DNA from: Roseiflexus sp. RS-1
GTDB lineage: Bacteria > Chloroflexota > Chloroflexia > Chloroflexales > Roseiflexaceae
Direction of reading: 5' to 3'
DNA: 64,000 nt
Assembly (NCBI RefSeq): GCF_000016665.1
Contig: NC_009523.1
Coordinates: 5,145,501 to 5,209,500 of the forward strand
Made by a program: the position numbers and the translations under genes. The notes below the pieces were generated by a model, which had not been told where the DNA came from, ran no database searches, and saw only the letters and a program-made list of their open reading frames with translations. Shown here piece after piece: positions 33,772-43,480 of this stretch (positions are counted from its first letter, which is position 1; each line of letters starts with the position of its first letter).

Positions 33772-34728
33772 ATGCTGGCACGCAATCGCTTTGCAACCTA
33801 TGTGTGGGGAGTGTTGATCTACAACCTGCTAGTCATTCTCTGGGGTGCGTTTGTGCGGGCAACGGGGTCGGGCGCAGGGTGCGGCAGTCACTGGCCCCTG
33901 TGCAACGGCGAAGTCATTCCACGCGCCCCGGCAGTTGAAACCATCGTCGAGTTCACCCATCGATTGACCAGCGGCGTCGCATTACTGATGGTGATTGGAA
34001 TGCTCGTGTGGGCGTATCGCGCATACCCGCGAGGTCATATCGTCCGGCGCGGCGCGCAACTATCGATGGTGTTCATCATCACCGAAGCGCTGCTGGGCGC
34101 CGGGCTGGTGCTGTTCGAACTGGTGGCGCACAATGCGTCGCTGACGCGCGCCGTTTCGATGGCGGCACACCTGTTGAACACATTTATTCTGATCGCCTGT
34201 ATTGCGCTGACCGGATGGTGGGCGTCGGGCGGCGAACCGATCCGTCTGCGCGGTCAGGGCGCCGTCGCATCCTGGCTGATCACCGGTATGGTCGGGTTGA
34301 TCCTGGTCGGCATGAGCGGCGCAGTCATCGCTCTGGGGGACACCCTCTTCTTTGCCCACACCCGCGCTGGCGGCAGTGAGGAAGCCCTGGCGCCGCTGGT
34401 GGCGGCAATCGTCTCGATCCGCATGATGCACCCTGCACTCGCCATCGGCGTTGGCGCGTTCGTCGTGGTGGCGGCATGGTACACGAGCACAGCGCGACCG
34501 GGCGCAACGACGCGCCGCCTGGCGATTGTGCTGACCGTGCTGTACGCGGTGCAACTGGTTGCAGGGTATGTCAACGTTGCGTTGCAGGCGCCCGTCTGGA
34601 TGCAACTGGTGCACCTGTTCCTGGCGGATGCAGTCTGGATTGCGCTGATCCTGCTGGCTGCGTCGGCGCTGCGTGTGAGCGCTCATTCATCCGAAGCGCA
34701 GCCTGCACCGTCGATGGCGCGGGCATAA
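33772..34728 (+). CDS. ctaA: heme A synthase (CtaA/Cox15)
   Basis: This 318-residue membrane protein with about eight helices oxidises the heme O methyl group to form heme A for aa3-type cytochrome oxidase. The loop RATGSGAGCGSHWPLCNG (near residue 26), with its paired Cys, EFTHRLTSG (near 63) and the His residues of the internally duplicated second half (HPALAIGV, LVHLFLAD) are as in Bacillus-type CtaA. The start at 33772 follows GGAAAGGAAG. It stands alone, with no cta or cox partners in the window. Confidence 0.92.
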   Translation: MLARNRFATYVWGVLIYNLLVILWGAFVRATGSGAGCGSHWPLCNGEVIPRAPAVETIVEFTHRLTSGVALLMVIGMLVWAYRAYPRGHIVRRGAQLSMVFIITEALLGAGLVLFELVAHNASLTRAVSMAAHLLNTFILIACIALTGWWASGGEPIRLRGQGAVASWLITGMVGLILVGMSGAVIALGDTLFFAHTRAGGSEEALAPLVAAIVSIRMMHPALAIGVGAFVVVAAWYTSTARPGATTRRLAIVLTVLYAVQLVAGYVNVALQAPVWMQLVHLFLADAVWIALILLAASALRVSAHSSEAQPAPSMARA

Positions 34729-34770
34729 CCGGCGGCGTGTCGCTTTCGTGCCGAATTCTATGGACGCCCT

Positions 34771-35640
34771 ATGACAAACGTACCGACACAACCGGTTCCT
34801 CCTACCGATGCTGACGCTGACCCGTTCCGCTATGGCTGGCGCTTCGTGCCGCGCCCGACCTCCGACGATCCTCACAACCTGGAACAGGCGCCGCTCACGC
34901 TGGAGGATGTCCTGCACCCGAAGGTGGGCGACTTCATCGTGCGCAGCGATCGCCACACCACTGACCGGATGTATCTCGCTTCCGTGCTGCGCGCTCGACT
35001 GGAGCCATCTGGTCGCGCTATCGTCCTCAGCAATATACGGATCGCGTGGGACATCCCCAATCTACGTCCCCACGGACCGGATATCATGGTTATCCCCGGT
35101 ATTGCAGAGCGGCAAGACTGGAGCACGTTCGAGGTTGCGGTCGAAGGGGCGCGTCCGGCGCTGATCATCGAGATCGTTTCGCCGGAGACGCGCGAGAATG
35201 ATGTGGTGATCAAGGTGAACCATTACGCACGGGCGGGAGTGGCGCAGTACGTGATCGTGGACGATGTAGGGCAGGGCGAGGAGCGACGACTGCACCTGCT
35301 CGACTATCGTCTGGAAGCGGGGGCGTACCGGTTGCGGGAACCGGACGCGAGTGGGCGGGTGCATCTGGAGATTGCCGACCTGTGGCTGGGGGTGCGGGGC
35401 GACGGCGTGGTATGCTACGACAGGCACAGCGGGGAAATTGGAGACTATGTGACGGTGATGCGCCAGGCAGCAGCGGCGGAGGAGCGCGCCCGGCGGGCAG
35501 CAGCGGCGCGCGAAGCGGCGGAGGAACAGGCGCGTCGCGAAGCAGCGGCGCGGGCACAAGCCGAAGAACGCCTGCATGCACTGCGTAAGCGTCTGCGAGA
35601 CATGGGAATCGATCCCGATGATGTCTCACGCGGGCAGTAG
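34771..35640 (+). CDS. Uma2-family (DUF820) PD-(D/E)XK protein with coiled-coil tail
   Basis: This 289-residue protein has the Uma2 nuclease fold. The active-site residues are the Asp of GPDIMVIPG, the Glu of ALIIEIVSPETREND and the Lys of VIKVNHYARAGVAQYVIVDD. A C-terminal segment from about residue 230 is an Ala/Arg/Glu-rich coiled coil, common in Uma2 proteins of phototrophs. Their biological role is unknown, and the family is greatly expanded in cyanobacteria and Chloroflexota. The weak context (TATGGACGCCCT) gives no clear ribosome site. Confidence 0.85.
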   Translation: MTNVPTQPVPPTDADADPFRYGWRFVPRPTSDDPHNLEQAPLTLEDVLHPKVGDFIVRSDRHTTDRMYLASVLRARLEPSGRAIVLSNIRIAWDIPNLRPHGPDIMVIPGIAERQDWSTFEVAVEGARPALIIEIVSPETRENDVVIKVNHYARAGVAQYVIVDDVGQGEERRLHLLDYRLEAGAYRLREPDASGRVHLEIADLWLGVRGDGVVCYDRHSGEIGDYVTVMRQAAAAEERARRAAAAREAAEEQARREAAARAQAEERLHALRKRLRDMGIDPDDVSRGQ

Positions 35641-35732
35641 GGCGTCTTCCTGACGAAGGAATGTGTCATGCGCACTGCTGGCCGCGTTGCTCGAAGACCG
35701 GGCATGTGCGCGATGTCACCTGGCTCCTGATA

Positions 35733-36179
35733 CTATGGATTATTATCGGTTGGCGGGTGATAGGCAGGCAAACGCAGGCGCCAGATCAAAAACCCCATCA
35801 ATCCGGCCGGACCGGCCATCAGGGTGGCAAAGAGGGAGGGAATGCGCACCCGGGCTGGCGCGTTCAGGCGGCGGCACTCACGATAAATCCACGCACCGCT
35901 GAACAGATCGAGCGCGAGCATGTGCGCCCAGGCTGCTGCCGCACCTTCCGGCGAACTCAAGCCCTTGCGAATTCCCTCAAGTGATGTAAAATCAAGCGAA
36001 GCGCCCTCGCGTTGCCCGCGTCGCACCGCCAGCGCCAGCGCCACAACATAGTTCAAGCCAGCAATAAACAGCGCACCAGGACGACTCATCCGCTCGGTCA
36101 ATGGATGATTGGGGGCAAACATCATTGCCAGCCAGAGTGGCATGGGAAAGATGTTCAGATACTGAAAGAAACGCTCCAT
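35733..36179 (-). CDS. ABA4-like (DUF4281) membrane protein
   Basis: This 148-residue membrane protein has about four helices. Family marks are NHPLTERM, HMLALDLFSGAWIYRECRRL and the C-terminal FATLMAGPAGLMGFLIWRL. In plants, ABA4 is needed to make neoxanthin. The bacterial members are uncharacterised, though they are often seen in carotenoid producers. The start was placed at 36179 because GGAGGAAG precedes it; the frame is open to 36278, inside the divergent gene. Only 19 bases separate it from the arginase-family start. Confidence 0.72.
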   Translation of the reverse strand: MERFFQYLNIFPMPLWLAMMFAPNHPLTERMSRPGALFIAGLNYVVALALAVRRGQREGASLDFTSLEGIRKGLSSPEGAAAAWAHMLALDLFSGAWIYRECRRLNAPARVRIPSLFATLMAGPAGLMGFLIWRLRLPAYHPPTDNNP

Positions 36180-36198
36180 CAACTCTTCCTCCACACGT

Positions 36199-37098
36199 AT
36201 GCGCGATATTGCAATCATTGGCGTGCCGCTCGACCTTGGCGCAGGACGGCGCGGCGTCGATATGGGACCAAGCGCCATGCGGTATGCAGGTCTGCGTGAG
36301 CGGATCGCAGCGCTGGGCTACCGGGTGCGCGACCTTGGCAACCTCGCCGTGCCGCTGGCAGAGCAGATCGAACCTCCGGTTGCGGATGAACCGCTGCGCT
36401 ACCTGCAACCGATCGTCGGCGTTGTGCGCGACCTGGCGCAACAGGTGCGCGACGTCATCTCCAGCAATACGCTGCCGATCATACTCGGCGGCGATCACAG
36501 TCTGTCGATCGGTTCGGTTGCGGGTGTGGCGCACAACCGGCGCATCGGCGTTATCTGGCTCGACGCCCACGGCGATTATAATACACCAGAGACGACCCCT
36601 TCGGGAAATATTCACGGCATGGGTCTGGCAGTTCTGACCGGACGCGGGCATCCAATGTTGACCGGACTGATCGGACGGATCCCGGTTCTTCGTCCGGGAG
36701 ATGCAGCGCTGGTTGGAGTACGGAACCTCGATGACGGCGAACGTGAACTGCTGCGCACCTCCGGTGTGCGTGTCTTTACCATGCACGATATTGACCGGCG
36801 TGGCATGGCGGCAGTAATGGAAGAAGCGATCCTGCACGTTAGCGCTGGCACGAGCGGTTTTCATCTCAGTTTCGATCTCGACGTGCTCGACCCGCACGAA
36901 GCGCCGGGGGTTGGAACGCCGGTGCTGGGCGGCATCACCTACCGGGAGGCGCACCTGGCGATGGAACTGATCGCAGCGTCGGGGCGGTTGATCAGCCTCG
37001 ATCTGGTGGAGGTCAATCCCATTCTCGATACCCGCAACATGACGGCGCTGCTGGCGGTCGAGTTCGCGCTCTCGGCGCTTGGCAAGACGATCTACTGA
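36199..37098 (+). CDS. arginase/agmatinase family protein (RocF-like)
   Basis: This 299-residue ureohydrolase has the manganese-binding motifs GGDHSLSIGS (near 96), WLDAHGDYNTPE (near 121) and SFDLDVLDPHEAPG (near 228). The N-terminal GVPLDLGAGRRGVDMGPSAMRYAGL is typical of arginase proper, so arginine to ornithine and urea is the likely reaction. Ornithine would fit Chloroflexota peptidoglycan, where it replaces diaminopimelate; that is inference. No Shine-Dalgarno precedes the ATG. The 19-base divergent gap cannot hold two separate full promoters, so promoter elements must lie inside the flanking genes. Confidence 0.88.
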   Translation: MRDIAIIGVPLDLGAGRRGVDMGPSAMRYAGLRERIAALGYRVRDLGNLAVPLAEQIEPPVADEPLRYLQPIVGVVRDLAQQVRDVISSNTLPIILGGDHSLSIGSVAGVAHNRRIGVIWLDAHGDYNTPETTPSGNIHGMGLAVLTGRGHPMLTGLIGRIPVLRPGDAALVGVRNLDDGERELLRTSGVRVFTMHDIDRRGMAAVMEEAILHVSAGTSGFHLSFDLDVLDPHEAPGVGTPVLGGITYREAHLAMELIAASGRLISLDLVEVNPILDTRNMTALLAVEFALSALGKTIY

Positions 37099-37682
37099 CG
37101 TCGCTCGACGGCGCAGACGTTCGGTTGTGTAAGGACTGACCGGGATTAAGACATTGTCGCTCAAATAAGTACACAATGGTCGTTGTGCAGGTTTTGTCTA
37201 ATGAATGTAGATAAAATGTCCTTCAGTTAAGATTTCTTCACTGTTTCGGCGGGTTCATCATGAAACTGACTGTAACCAGTTGTGATATTATTAACCAAGG
37301 TTGCATGATGCCGTTCAGCTACACCGACAACGTGTCAGACGCACTATTGCAGTTCGTCTCGCTGCCGCATCTCACAGATCCGAAAGCAGAACTGGAAGAG
37401 AGGGTGCAACCAGGCAATCTCGCCCCTCCTGGAAACCCACGTCGATGTATGTGCTGGCTGGAGCACGCTATCCGGTCGTCATTTCAATCAGGTCCGTGGT
37501 GACCGTAAGCCGTGCAGGTCGATGGCTGCGCGCAGTGTTTGGCGTGCCTGTTTTCGCGGAGCGTGATAACTGTCTGGTGTGGTGAGTTGCGCTGGTAAGT
37601 CGCTCTTGCGCGTTGTTCTGGCGATGTCCTGCTGATAAGCGTCCGGTTGTCAAGAACGTTCTGACTTCTAGAAAGGCGCCAC
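37099..37682. other. gene-free region before the ACIII operon
   Basis: No credible gene. Bases 37140-37240 are notably rich in A and T and probably hold the act promoter. Candidate elements are TTGTGC (37183-37188) and TAGATA (37208-37213), 19 bases apart, which is not convincing. The short open frame 37260-37502 has no ribosome site or recognisable product. Confidence 0.5.
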
Positions 37683-38345
37683 ATGGCCCAGATATTCGAT
37701 CGGAGAGCCAATACGCTCGCCAGGGTGAGTATCTTTGCCGGTATTCCGCTGGTGCTTGCCATCCTCGGGGGAGTCTGGTGGCTGTTTGGTTGGTCGGACT
37801 GGCACCGGGATGTCGGGGTGCCTGTCGAACAACCGGGGGGTGGGTTCAATCACCAGTTGCACGTTGCCCTGGGGATGGATTGTCGCTACTGCCACACGGC
37901 GGTCGAAGTCGCCGCCCATGCCAACATTCCCCCGACCGAAACGTGCATGGGATGTCACTCACAGATTATCAGCCGCAGCGAGAAAGTCGCATTCCTCTGG
38001 CAGAGTTGGGAAACCGGGAACGCGATCCAGTGGAACAAGGTTCACGATGTTCCCGATTTTGTCTACTTCAACCACAGCATCCATGTCGCCAAGGGCGTCG
38101 GCTGCTCGACATGCCACGGGCGCATCGACCAGATGCGCGTCGTCTACAAGACGCAGCCGCTGTTCATGTCATGGTGTCTGGATTGCCATCGTAACCCGGA
38201 GAAATATGTCCGTCCACGCGAAGAAATCTATAACATGGCGTGGACGCCGCCGGCCAACCAACTCGAAGTCGGACGACGTCTGGTGCAGGAGTACAATATC
38301 CGCTCGTCGTGGGAATTGACGAATTGCGCCATTTGCCACCGCTAG
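37683..38345 (+). CDS. actA: alternative complex III subunit ActA, pentaheme cytochrome c
   Basis: This 220-residue membrane-anchored cytochrome has one N-terminal helix (about 15-35) and five CxxCH heme sites: CRYCH, CMGCH, CSTCH, CLDCH and, at the very C-terminus, CAICH. Length and heme count match ActA. ACIII oxidises menaquinol and passes electrons to auracyanin or cytochrome oxidase, replacing cytochrome bc1. An AAAGG ribosome site precedes the ATG. It heads the six-gene act operon in the standard order A-B-C-D-E-F. Confidence 0.95.
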   Translation: MAQIFDRRANTLARVSIFAGIPLVLAILGGVWWLFGWSDWHRDVGVPVEQPGGGFNHQLHVALGMDCRYCHTAVEVAAHANIPPTETCMGCHSQIISRSEKVAFLWQSWETGNAIQWNKVHDVPDFVYFNHSIHVAKGVGCSTCHGRIDQMRVVYKTQPLFMSWCLDCHRNPEKYVRPREEIYNMAWTPPANQLEVGRRLVQEYNIRSSWELTNCAICHR

Positions 38346-38360
38346 GAATTGAGCGTGACT

Positions 38361-41300
38361 ATGAACACCAAGTCCCAGGATGTGAACGCATTGCGTGCGC
38401 GCCTTGCGAATGCCGAGGGGCGCGAGTTCTGGCGCAGCCTCGATGAACTGGCTGATACGCCGGAGTTCAACGAACTGCTGAAGCGTGAGTTCCCGCACGG
38501 CGCCGCTGAATGGCGCGACCCGGTGAGCCGGCGCAATTTTCTCAAGTTGATGGGTGCGTCGCTGGCGCTCGCGGGTCTGTCGGGGTGTCAGTTCGCGCTG
38601 AAGCAACCGCAGGAAAAGATCGTTCCCTATGTGCGCCAGCCGGAGGAGATTATTCACGGCAAACCGCTGTTTTTTGCCACCGCGGCGACGTTCGCTGGCT
38701 TTGGCACGGGGGTGCTGGTCGAAAGCCACGAGGGGCGCCCGACTAAGATTGAGGGGAATCCCGACCATCCTGCGTCGCTTGGGGCGACTGACCTGATCAC
38801 GCAGGCGATGATTCTGACCATGTACGATCCGGATCGGTCGCAGGTGCCGACAAATGCCGGGCAGGAGGCGACGTGGGAGTCGTTTGTTGCTGCTGCAACT
38901 GCTGCGATTCAGGCGCAGGCGGCGAAACAGGGCGCCGGGTTGCGCATCCTCTCCGGGGCGATCACCTCACCGACGCTGATTGCGCAAAAGCAGCAACTGC
39001 TGACGCAATTCCCGCAGGCGAAGTGGTATCAGTACGAACCGGTCGGTCGTGAGAATGTCAACGCCGGCGCACGCCTGGCGTTCGGCGAGGATGTGCAGAC
39101 GATCTATCGCCTCGATGCGGCGAAGGTGATCGTCGGTTTCGACTCCGACTTTACGGCGCCGTCGCCGACCGGCGTGCGCATGGCGCGTCAACTCGCCGAT
39201 GGACGTCGCATCCGCAAGGGGACGAAGGAGGTCAACCGGTTGTACCTGGCGGAAAGCACGCCATCGATCACCGGTTTGCTTGCCGACCATCGTTTGCCGG
39301 TGCGCTCGTCGCAGATCGAACATCTGGTGCGCGCGCTGGCGATCCTCGTCGGTGTCCCTGATGTGGCTGCGGGCGCTGCTCTCAACGAGGCGGAGAAGAA
39401 ATGGATCGAGGCGGTTGCAAAAGATGTACAGGCGCACCGCGGAGCGTGCGTCGTGCTGGTCGGCGAAAATCAACCACCGGTCGTTCATGCGCTCGGTCAC
39501 GCGATCAACGCGCAACTCGGCAATGTTGGGAGCACGGTGGTCTACACTGATCCGGTGGAGAGCGATCCGTCGGGCGGTATTGCCGCCCTCGGCGCGCTCA
39601 CCCAGGAAATGAACGCCGGTACGGTCGAGATGCTGGTAATGCTCGACAGCAACCCGGTCTACAATGCGCCAGCCGATATTCCGTTCGCCGAGGCGCTGGC
39701 AAAAGTGCCGTTGAGCGTTCACGTTGGACTGTACCGCGATGAGACCGCGCAGCAGAGCACCTGGCATATCAATGGAACGCACTTCCTCGAAGCGTGGGGG
39801 GATGTGCGCGCCTTCGACGGCACGGTGACAATTGTTCAACCGCTGATTGCCCCGCTGTACAACGGAAAGTCGGCGATTGAGACGCTCAATGTGCTGCTCG
39901 GCAAGCCGCAGGAGACCGGCTACCAGACGCTGACCGCGTACTGGCAGACGCAGGATTCGAGCGGCAATTTCCGCGTCTTCTGGAATCAGGCGTTGCATGA
40001 TGGCATTATTCCCGGCACCCAGGCGCAGGCACGCCAGGTGACGCTCCAGCGCGGGTTTGCCAGCGCTGCGCCATCAGCGCCAGCGCAGGGGCTGGAAATC
40101 GTGTTCCGCCCCGATCCGTCGATATGGGACGGTGCGTTTGCCAACAATGCCTGGTTGCAGGAAGTCCCCAAGCCATATACCAAACTGACGTGGGATAATG
40201 TCGCTATGATGAGTGCGCGCACCGCGAATGCGCTACGCCTCAAGAATGGCGATGTCGTGCGGTTGACGTACCAGGGGCGCTCGGTGGATGCGCCGGTGTG
40301 GGTGCAACCGGGCCACGCCGACGACTCGGTGACGGTGCATCTCGGCTTCGGGCGCACGGCTGCCGGGCGGGTCGGCAATAATGTCGGGTTCAACGCCTAT
40401 CGCCTGCGTACCAGCGCGACGCCCTGGTTCGGCGTCGGTCTGGAAGTGGCGAAGGTGGGTGAAAACTACAAGCTGGCGAGCACCCAGGGTCACTTCCTGA
40501 TGGAGGGACGCAAGAAAGACCTGGTGCGGTACGGGACGCTCGCTGAGTATGTGGAAAACGAGAAGTTCCTGCAGGTCGAAAAGAAGGAGCCAATCTCGCT
40601 CATCGGCGAGTATGAGTACAACGGCTACAAGTGGGGTATGTCGATCGACCTGAATGTGTGCAACTCGTGCAATGCCTGTGTCGTTGCCTGCCAGTCGGAG
40701 AACAACATTCCGGTCGTCGGCAAGGACGAAGTCTGGCTTGGGCGCGAAATGCACTGGATCCGGATCGACCAGTACTACGTCGGCGACGAGCACACGCCAA
40801 ACGTCTACAACATGGTCATGCTGTGCCAGCAGTGTGAACATGCGCCGTGCGAGATCGTCTGCCCCGTCGCTGCCACAGTTCACGATGCCGAAGGGTTGAA
40901 CAACATGGTGTACAACCGCTGCGTCGGCACCAAGTACTGCTCGAACAACTGCCCGTACAAAGTGCGCCGGTTCAACTTCCTGCAATATCAGGATGTGCCG
41001 TACCGCTCGCCAATCGATGCGTCGACCGAGAACGACAGCATTCCGGTGCTCAAGATGATGCGCAACCCGGATGTGACCGTGCGTGCGCGTGGTGTGATGG
41101 AAAAATGCTCGTTCTGCGTCCAGCGCATCAACGAAGCGCGCATCGAGGCGCGCAAGGAGAATCGACGCATCACCGACGGCGAGGTTGTGACGGCATGCCA
41201 GCAGGTCTGCCCGACACAGGCGATCGTCTTTGGCGACCTGAATGATCCGCAGGCGCGGGTTGTGACCTTGAAGGATCAACCGCTGAAGTACACATCGCTC

Positions 41301-41387
41301 GATAAACTCAATACAAAACCGCGTGTGAGTTATCTGGCAAAGATCAAGAATCTGAACCCCGACCTCGCAGAGGAAAAGAAGGCATAG
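38361..41387 (+). CDS. actB: alternative complex III subunit ActB, molybdopterin-oxidoreductase-like/iron-sulfur protein
   Basis: This protein of about 1008 residues joins a molybdopterin-oxidoreductase-like domain to a C-terminal ferredoxin-like domain. A Tat-type SRRNFLKLMG signal is near residue 57. The C-terminal part (from about 755) has four Cys clusters: CNSCNACVVAC, CQQCEHAPCEIVC, CVGTKYCSNNC and CSFCVQRI...CQQVCPTQAIVFGD. They coordinate iron-sulfur clusters that take electrons towards the hemes. The ACIII relative is known not to hold molybdopterin. TTG at 38349 or GTG at 38355 are possible starts; I favour the ATG at 38361. It starts 15 bases after actA. Confidence 0.94.
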   Translation: MNTKSQDVNALRARLANAEGREFWRSLDELADTPEFNELLKREFPHGAAEWRDPVSRRNFLKLMGASLALAGLSGCQFALKQPQEKIVPYVRQPEEIIHGKPLFFATAATFAGFGTGVLVESHEGRPTKIEGNPDHPASLGATDLITQAMILTMYDPDRSQVPTNAGQEATWESFVAAATAAIQAQAAKQGAGLRILSGAITSPTLIAQKQQLLTQFPQAKWYQYEPVGRENVNAGARLAFGEDVQTIYRLDAAKVIVGFDSDFTAPSPTGVRMARQLADGRRIRKGTKEVNRLYLAESTPSITGLLADHRLPVRSSQIEHLVRALAILVGVPDVAAGAALNEAEKKWIEAVAKDVQAHRGACVVLVGENQPPVVHALGHAINAQLGNVGSTVVYTDPVESDPSGGIAALGALTQEMNAGTVEMLVMLDSNPVYNAPADIPFAEALAKVPLSVHVGLYRDETAQQSTWHINGTHFLEAWGDVRAFDGTVTIVQPLIAPLYNGKSAIETLNVLLGKPQETGYQTLTAYWQTQDSSGNFRVFWNQALHDGIIPGTQAQARQVTLQRGFASAAPSAPAQGLEIVFRPDPSIWDGAFANNAWLQEVPKPYTKLTWDNVAMMSARTANALRLKNGDVVRLTYQGRSVDAPVWVQPGHADDSVTVHLGFGRTAAGRVGNNVGFNAYRLRTSATPWFGVGLEVAKVGENYKLASTQGHFLMEGRKKDLVRYGTLAEYVENEKFLQVEKKEPISLIGEYEYNGYKWGMSIDLNVCNSCNACVVACQSENNIPVVGKDEVWLGREMHWIRIDQYYVGDEHTPNVYNMVMLCQQCEHAPCEIVCPVAATVHDAEGLNNMVYNRCVGTKYCSNNCPYKVRRFNFLQYQDVPYRSPIDASTENDSIPVLKMMRNPDVTVRARGVMEKCSFCVQRINEARIEARKENRRITDGEVVTACQQVCPTQAIVFGDLNDPQARVVTLKDQPLKYTSLDKLNTKPRVSYLAKIKNLNPDLAEEKKA

Positions 41388-41455
41388 GCGCGGCAATGTC
41401 GAGATACGGGGGGTGGTCTGCTGACGTCTCCCGTCTAGGACACACGGAGTAGCAC

Positions 41456-42886
41456 ATGGCTTCACAACCCGCACAGAAATCGGCGTATGGCAAGATGCTT
41501 GAGGAGTTGCTGGGACCGAAGCAGAGTTATGAATCGGTCACCAGAACCATTGGCGACATTGTGCTGACGCCGCTCAAGCGAACCCCGTGGGGTTGGGCGT
41601 TGGGGTTCGTCCTTGCAGCCCTGGGATTGCTGATGTACCTCTACTCGCTGGCGGTGCTGTTTACCGTCGGCGTTGGCATCTGGGGGATTAATATCCCGGT
41701 TGCCTGGGGCTTCGATATTATCAACTTCGTCTGGTGGATCGGCATCGGGCACGCCGGGACGCTCATCTCGGCGATTCTGCTCCTCTTCCGGCAGGACTGG
41801 CGCACCTCGATCAACCGTGCTGCCGAGGCGATGACGATCTTCGCCGTTGCGTGCGCCGGTATCTACCCGCTGGTGCATACGGGCCGCCCCTGGCTCGATT
41901 ACTGGATGCTCCCCTATCCTGGCACGCTCGGTATGTGGCCGCAGTTCCGCAGCGCTCTGGAATGGGACGTGTTTGCGATCTCGACGTATGCCACGGTCTC
42001 AATCCTGTTCTGGTATGTCGGTCTCATTCCCGACCTTGCTTCGCTGCGCGATCGGGCGACGAATAAGTGGGTCAAGATCTTCTATGGCTTCCTGGCGCTC
42101 GGCTGGCGCGGCGGCGCCCGCGACTGGCATCGCTATGAGATGGCGTCGCTCATTCTGGCAGGGCTTTCGACACCGCTGGTGCTGTCGGTGCACAGTATCA
42201 TCAGCCTGGACTTCGCCATCTCACAGTTGCCCGGCTGGCACGTGACGGTCTTCCCGCCCTACTTCGTTGCCGGTGCAGTCTACTGCGGCTTCGCAATGGT
42301 GATCCTGCTGCTGATACCAATGCGCCGTTGGTACAAACTGCACGATCTGATCACGATGAAGCACTTCGACCTGATGGGCAAGGTGATGCTGGCGTCAGGT
42401 CTGGTGGTGGCGTATGGCTATTTCGGTGAAATGTTCTATGCCTGGTACAGCGCCAATATCTACGAGTACTTCCTGATCACGAACCGCACGATGGGTCCGT
42501 ACGCCTGGAGTTACTGGGCGCTGATCGTGCTGAATGTCGCCATTCCGCAACTGTTGTGGTTCAAGCGCTTCCGCGTCAGCCTGCCCTGGCTCTTCTTCAT
42601 CTCGATCTGTATCAATATCGGGATGTGGTTCGAGCGCTGGGTGATCATCGTGCTTAGCCTGCACCGCGACTTTATGCCAGCGTCGTGGGGCTACTACACG
42701 CCGAGTGTGTGGGATATCTCACTGTACGCCGGTTCGTTCGGATGGTTCTTCTTCCTGTTCTTCCTGTTCATCCGCTTGTTGCCGGCGATCTCGATCTTCG
42801 AGGTGCGCGACCTGGTGCATAAGATCGAGGCAGAACAGCACGCGCCGGTCCAGGTCGGCGGCGCCGGACACGTCAGGGAGGCGTAG
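41456..42886 (+). CDS. actC: alternative complex III subunit ActC, NrfD-like quinol-binding membrane protein
   Basis: This 476-residue polytopic protein has about ten helices and is related to NrfD/PsrC. Family segments include WGFDIINFVWWIGIGHAGTLISA, the RPWLDYWMLPYP loop, and the GARDWHRYEMAS...LILAGLSTPLVLSVHSIISLDFA stretch. ActC forms the menaquinol-binding membrane core together with ActF. A GGAG site lies seven bases before the ATG. The gap of 68 bases from actB holds no gene. Confidence 0.94.
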   Translation: MASQPAQKSAYGKMLEELLGPKQSYESVTRTIGDIVLTPLKRTPWGWALGFVLAALGLLMYLYSLAVLFTVGVGIWGINIPVAWGFDIINFVWWIGIGHAGTLISAILLLFRQDWRTSINRAAEAMTIFAVACAGIYPLVHTGRPWLDYWMLPYPGTLGMWPQFRSALEWDVFAISTYATVSILFWYVGLIPDLASLRDRATNKWVKIFYGFLALGWRGGARDWHRYEMASLILAGLSTPLVLSVHSIISLDFAISQLPGWHVTVFPPYFVAGAVYCGFAMVILLLIPMRRWYKLHDLITMKHFDLMGKVMLASGLVVAYGYFGEMFYAWYSANIYEYFLITNRTMGPYAWSYWALIVLNVAIPQLLWFKRFRVSLPWLFFISICINIGMWFERWVIIVLSLHRDFMPASWGYYTPSVWDISLYAGSFGWFFFLFFLFIRLLPAISIFEVRDLVHKIEAEQHAPVQVGGAGHVREA

Positions 42887-42891
42887 CGACG

Positions 42892-43470
42892 ATGCTGAAG
42901 CGAAATGCGATGCGCGCGAAGGCGCCAAAGGTTTCAACCGAACCGGGTCTGTATGGGTTGATAGCTGAGTTCGACAGCGCGGATGCGTTGCTGGCGGCAG
43001 CTGAAAAAACCCGTGATGCCGGGTATAAAAAGTTCGAAGCGTATACGCCGATCCCGATCCATGGACTGGATGAAGCGGTCGGCTACCGGGGCACGCGCCT
43101 GCCATGGGTTATTTTTGGCGCGGGGCTGCTCGGTGCGAGCGGGATGTTTGCTCTGCAAACGTGGATCAATGTGGTGGAGTATCCGATGAATGTTGGTGGA
43201 CGACCGCTGTTCAGCTGGCCCGCTTTCATCCCGGCTACGTTCGAAGGGATGGTGCTGCTGTCGGCGTTCGCCGCCGTGTTTGGGCTGATTGCGGCATGCG
43301 GTCTGCCGCGTCCATACCATCCGGTCTTCAACGCGCCCAACTTCGAGCGAGCGTCAGTTGACCGGTTTTTCCTGTGTATCGAGGCTGCCGACCCCAAGTT
43401 CGAACTCAAGCGGACGCGCCAGTTTCTGGAGAGCCTGGAGCCGCTGGCGGTCTCTACCGTAGATAACTAG
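42892..43470 (+). CDS. actD: alternative complex III subunit ActD (DUF3341)
   Basis: This 192-residue protein with two central membrane helices (about 65-85 and 115-135) belongs to DUF3341. The N-terminal soluble part has the characteristic AEFDSADALLAAAEKTRDAGY and FEAYTPIPIHGLDEAVG segments. The C-terminal FFLCIEAADPKFE strand is also typical. ActD wraps around ActC in the complex and carries no cofactor. It starts five bases after the actC stop, with a GGGAGG ribosome site. Confidence 0.94.
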   Translation: MLKRNAMRAKAPKVSTEPGLYGLIAEFDSADALLAAAEKTRDAGYKKFEAYTPIPIHGLDEAVGYRGTRLPWVIFGAGLLGASGMFALQTWINVVEYPMNVGGRPLFSWPAFIPATFEGMVLLSAFAAVFGLIAACGLPRPYHPVFNAPNFERASVDRFFLCIEAADPKFELKRTRQFLESLEPLAVSTVDN

Positions 43471-43480
43471 GGGAATTGCG

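Noticed and set aside
37260-37502. 80-codon frame before the ACIII operon
   Set aside because: No ribosome site, no recognisable domain, and it lies in a probable promoter region.
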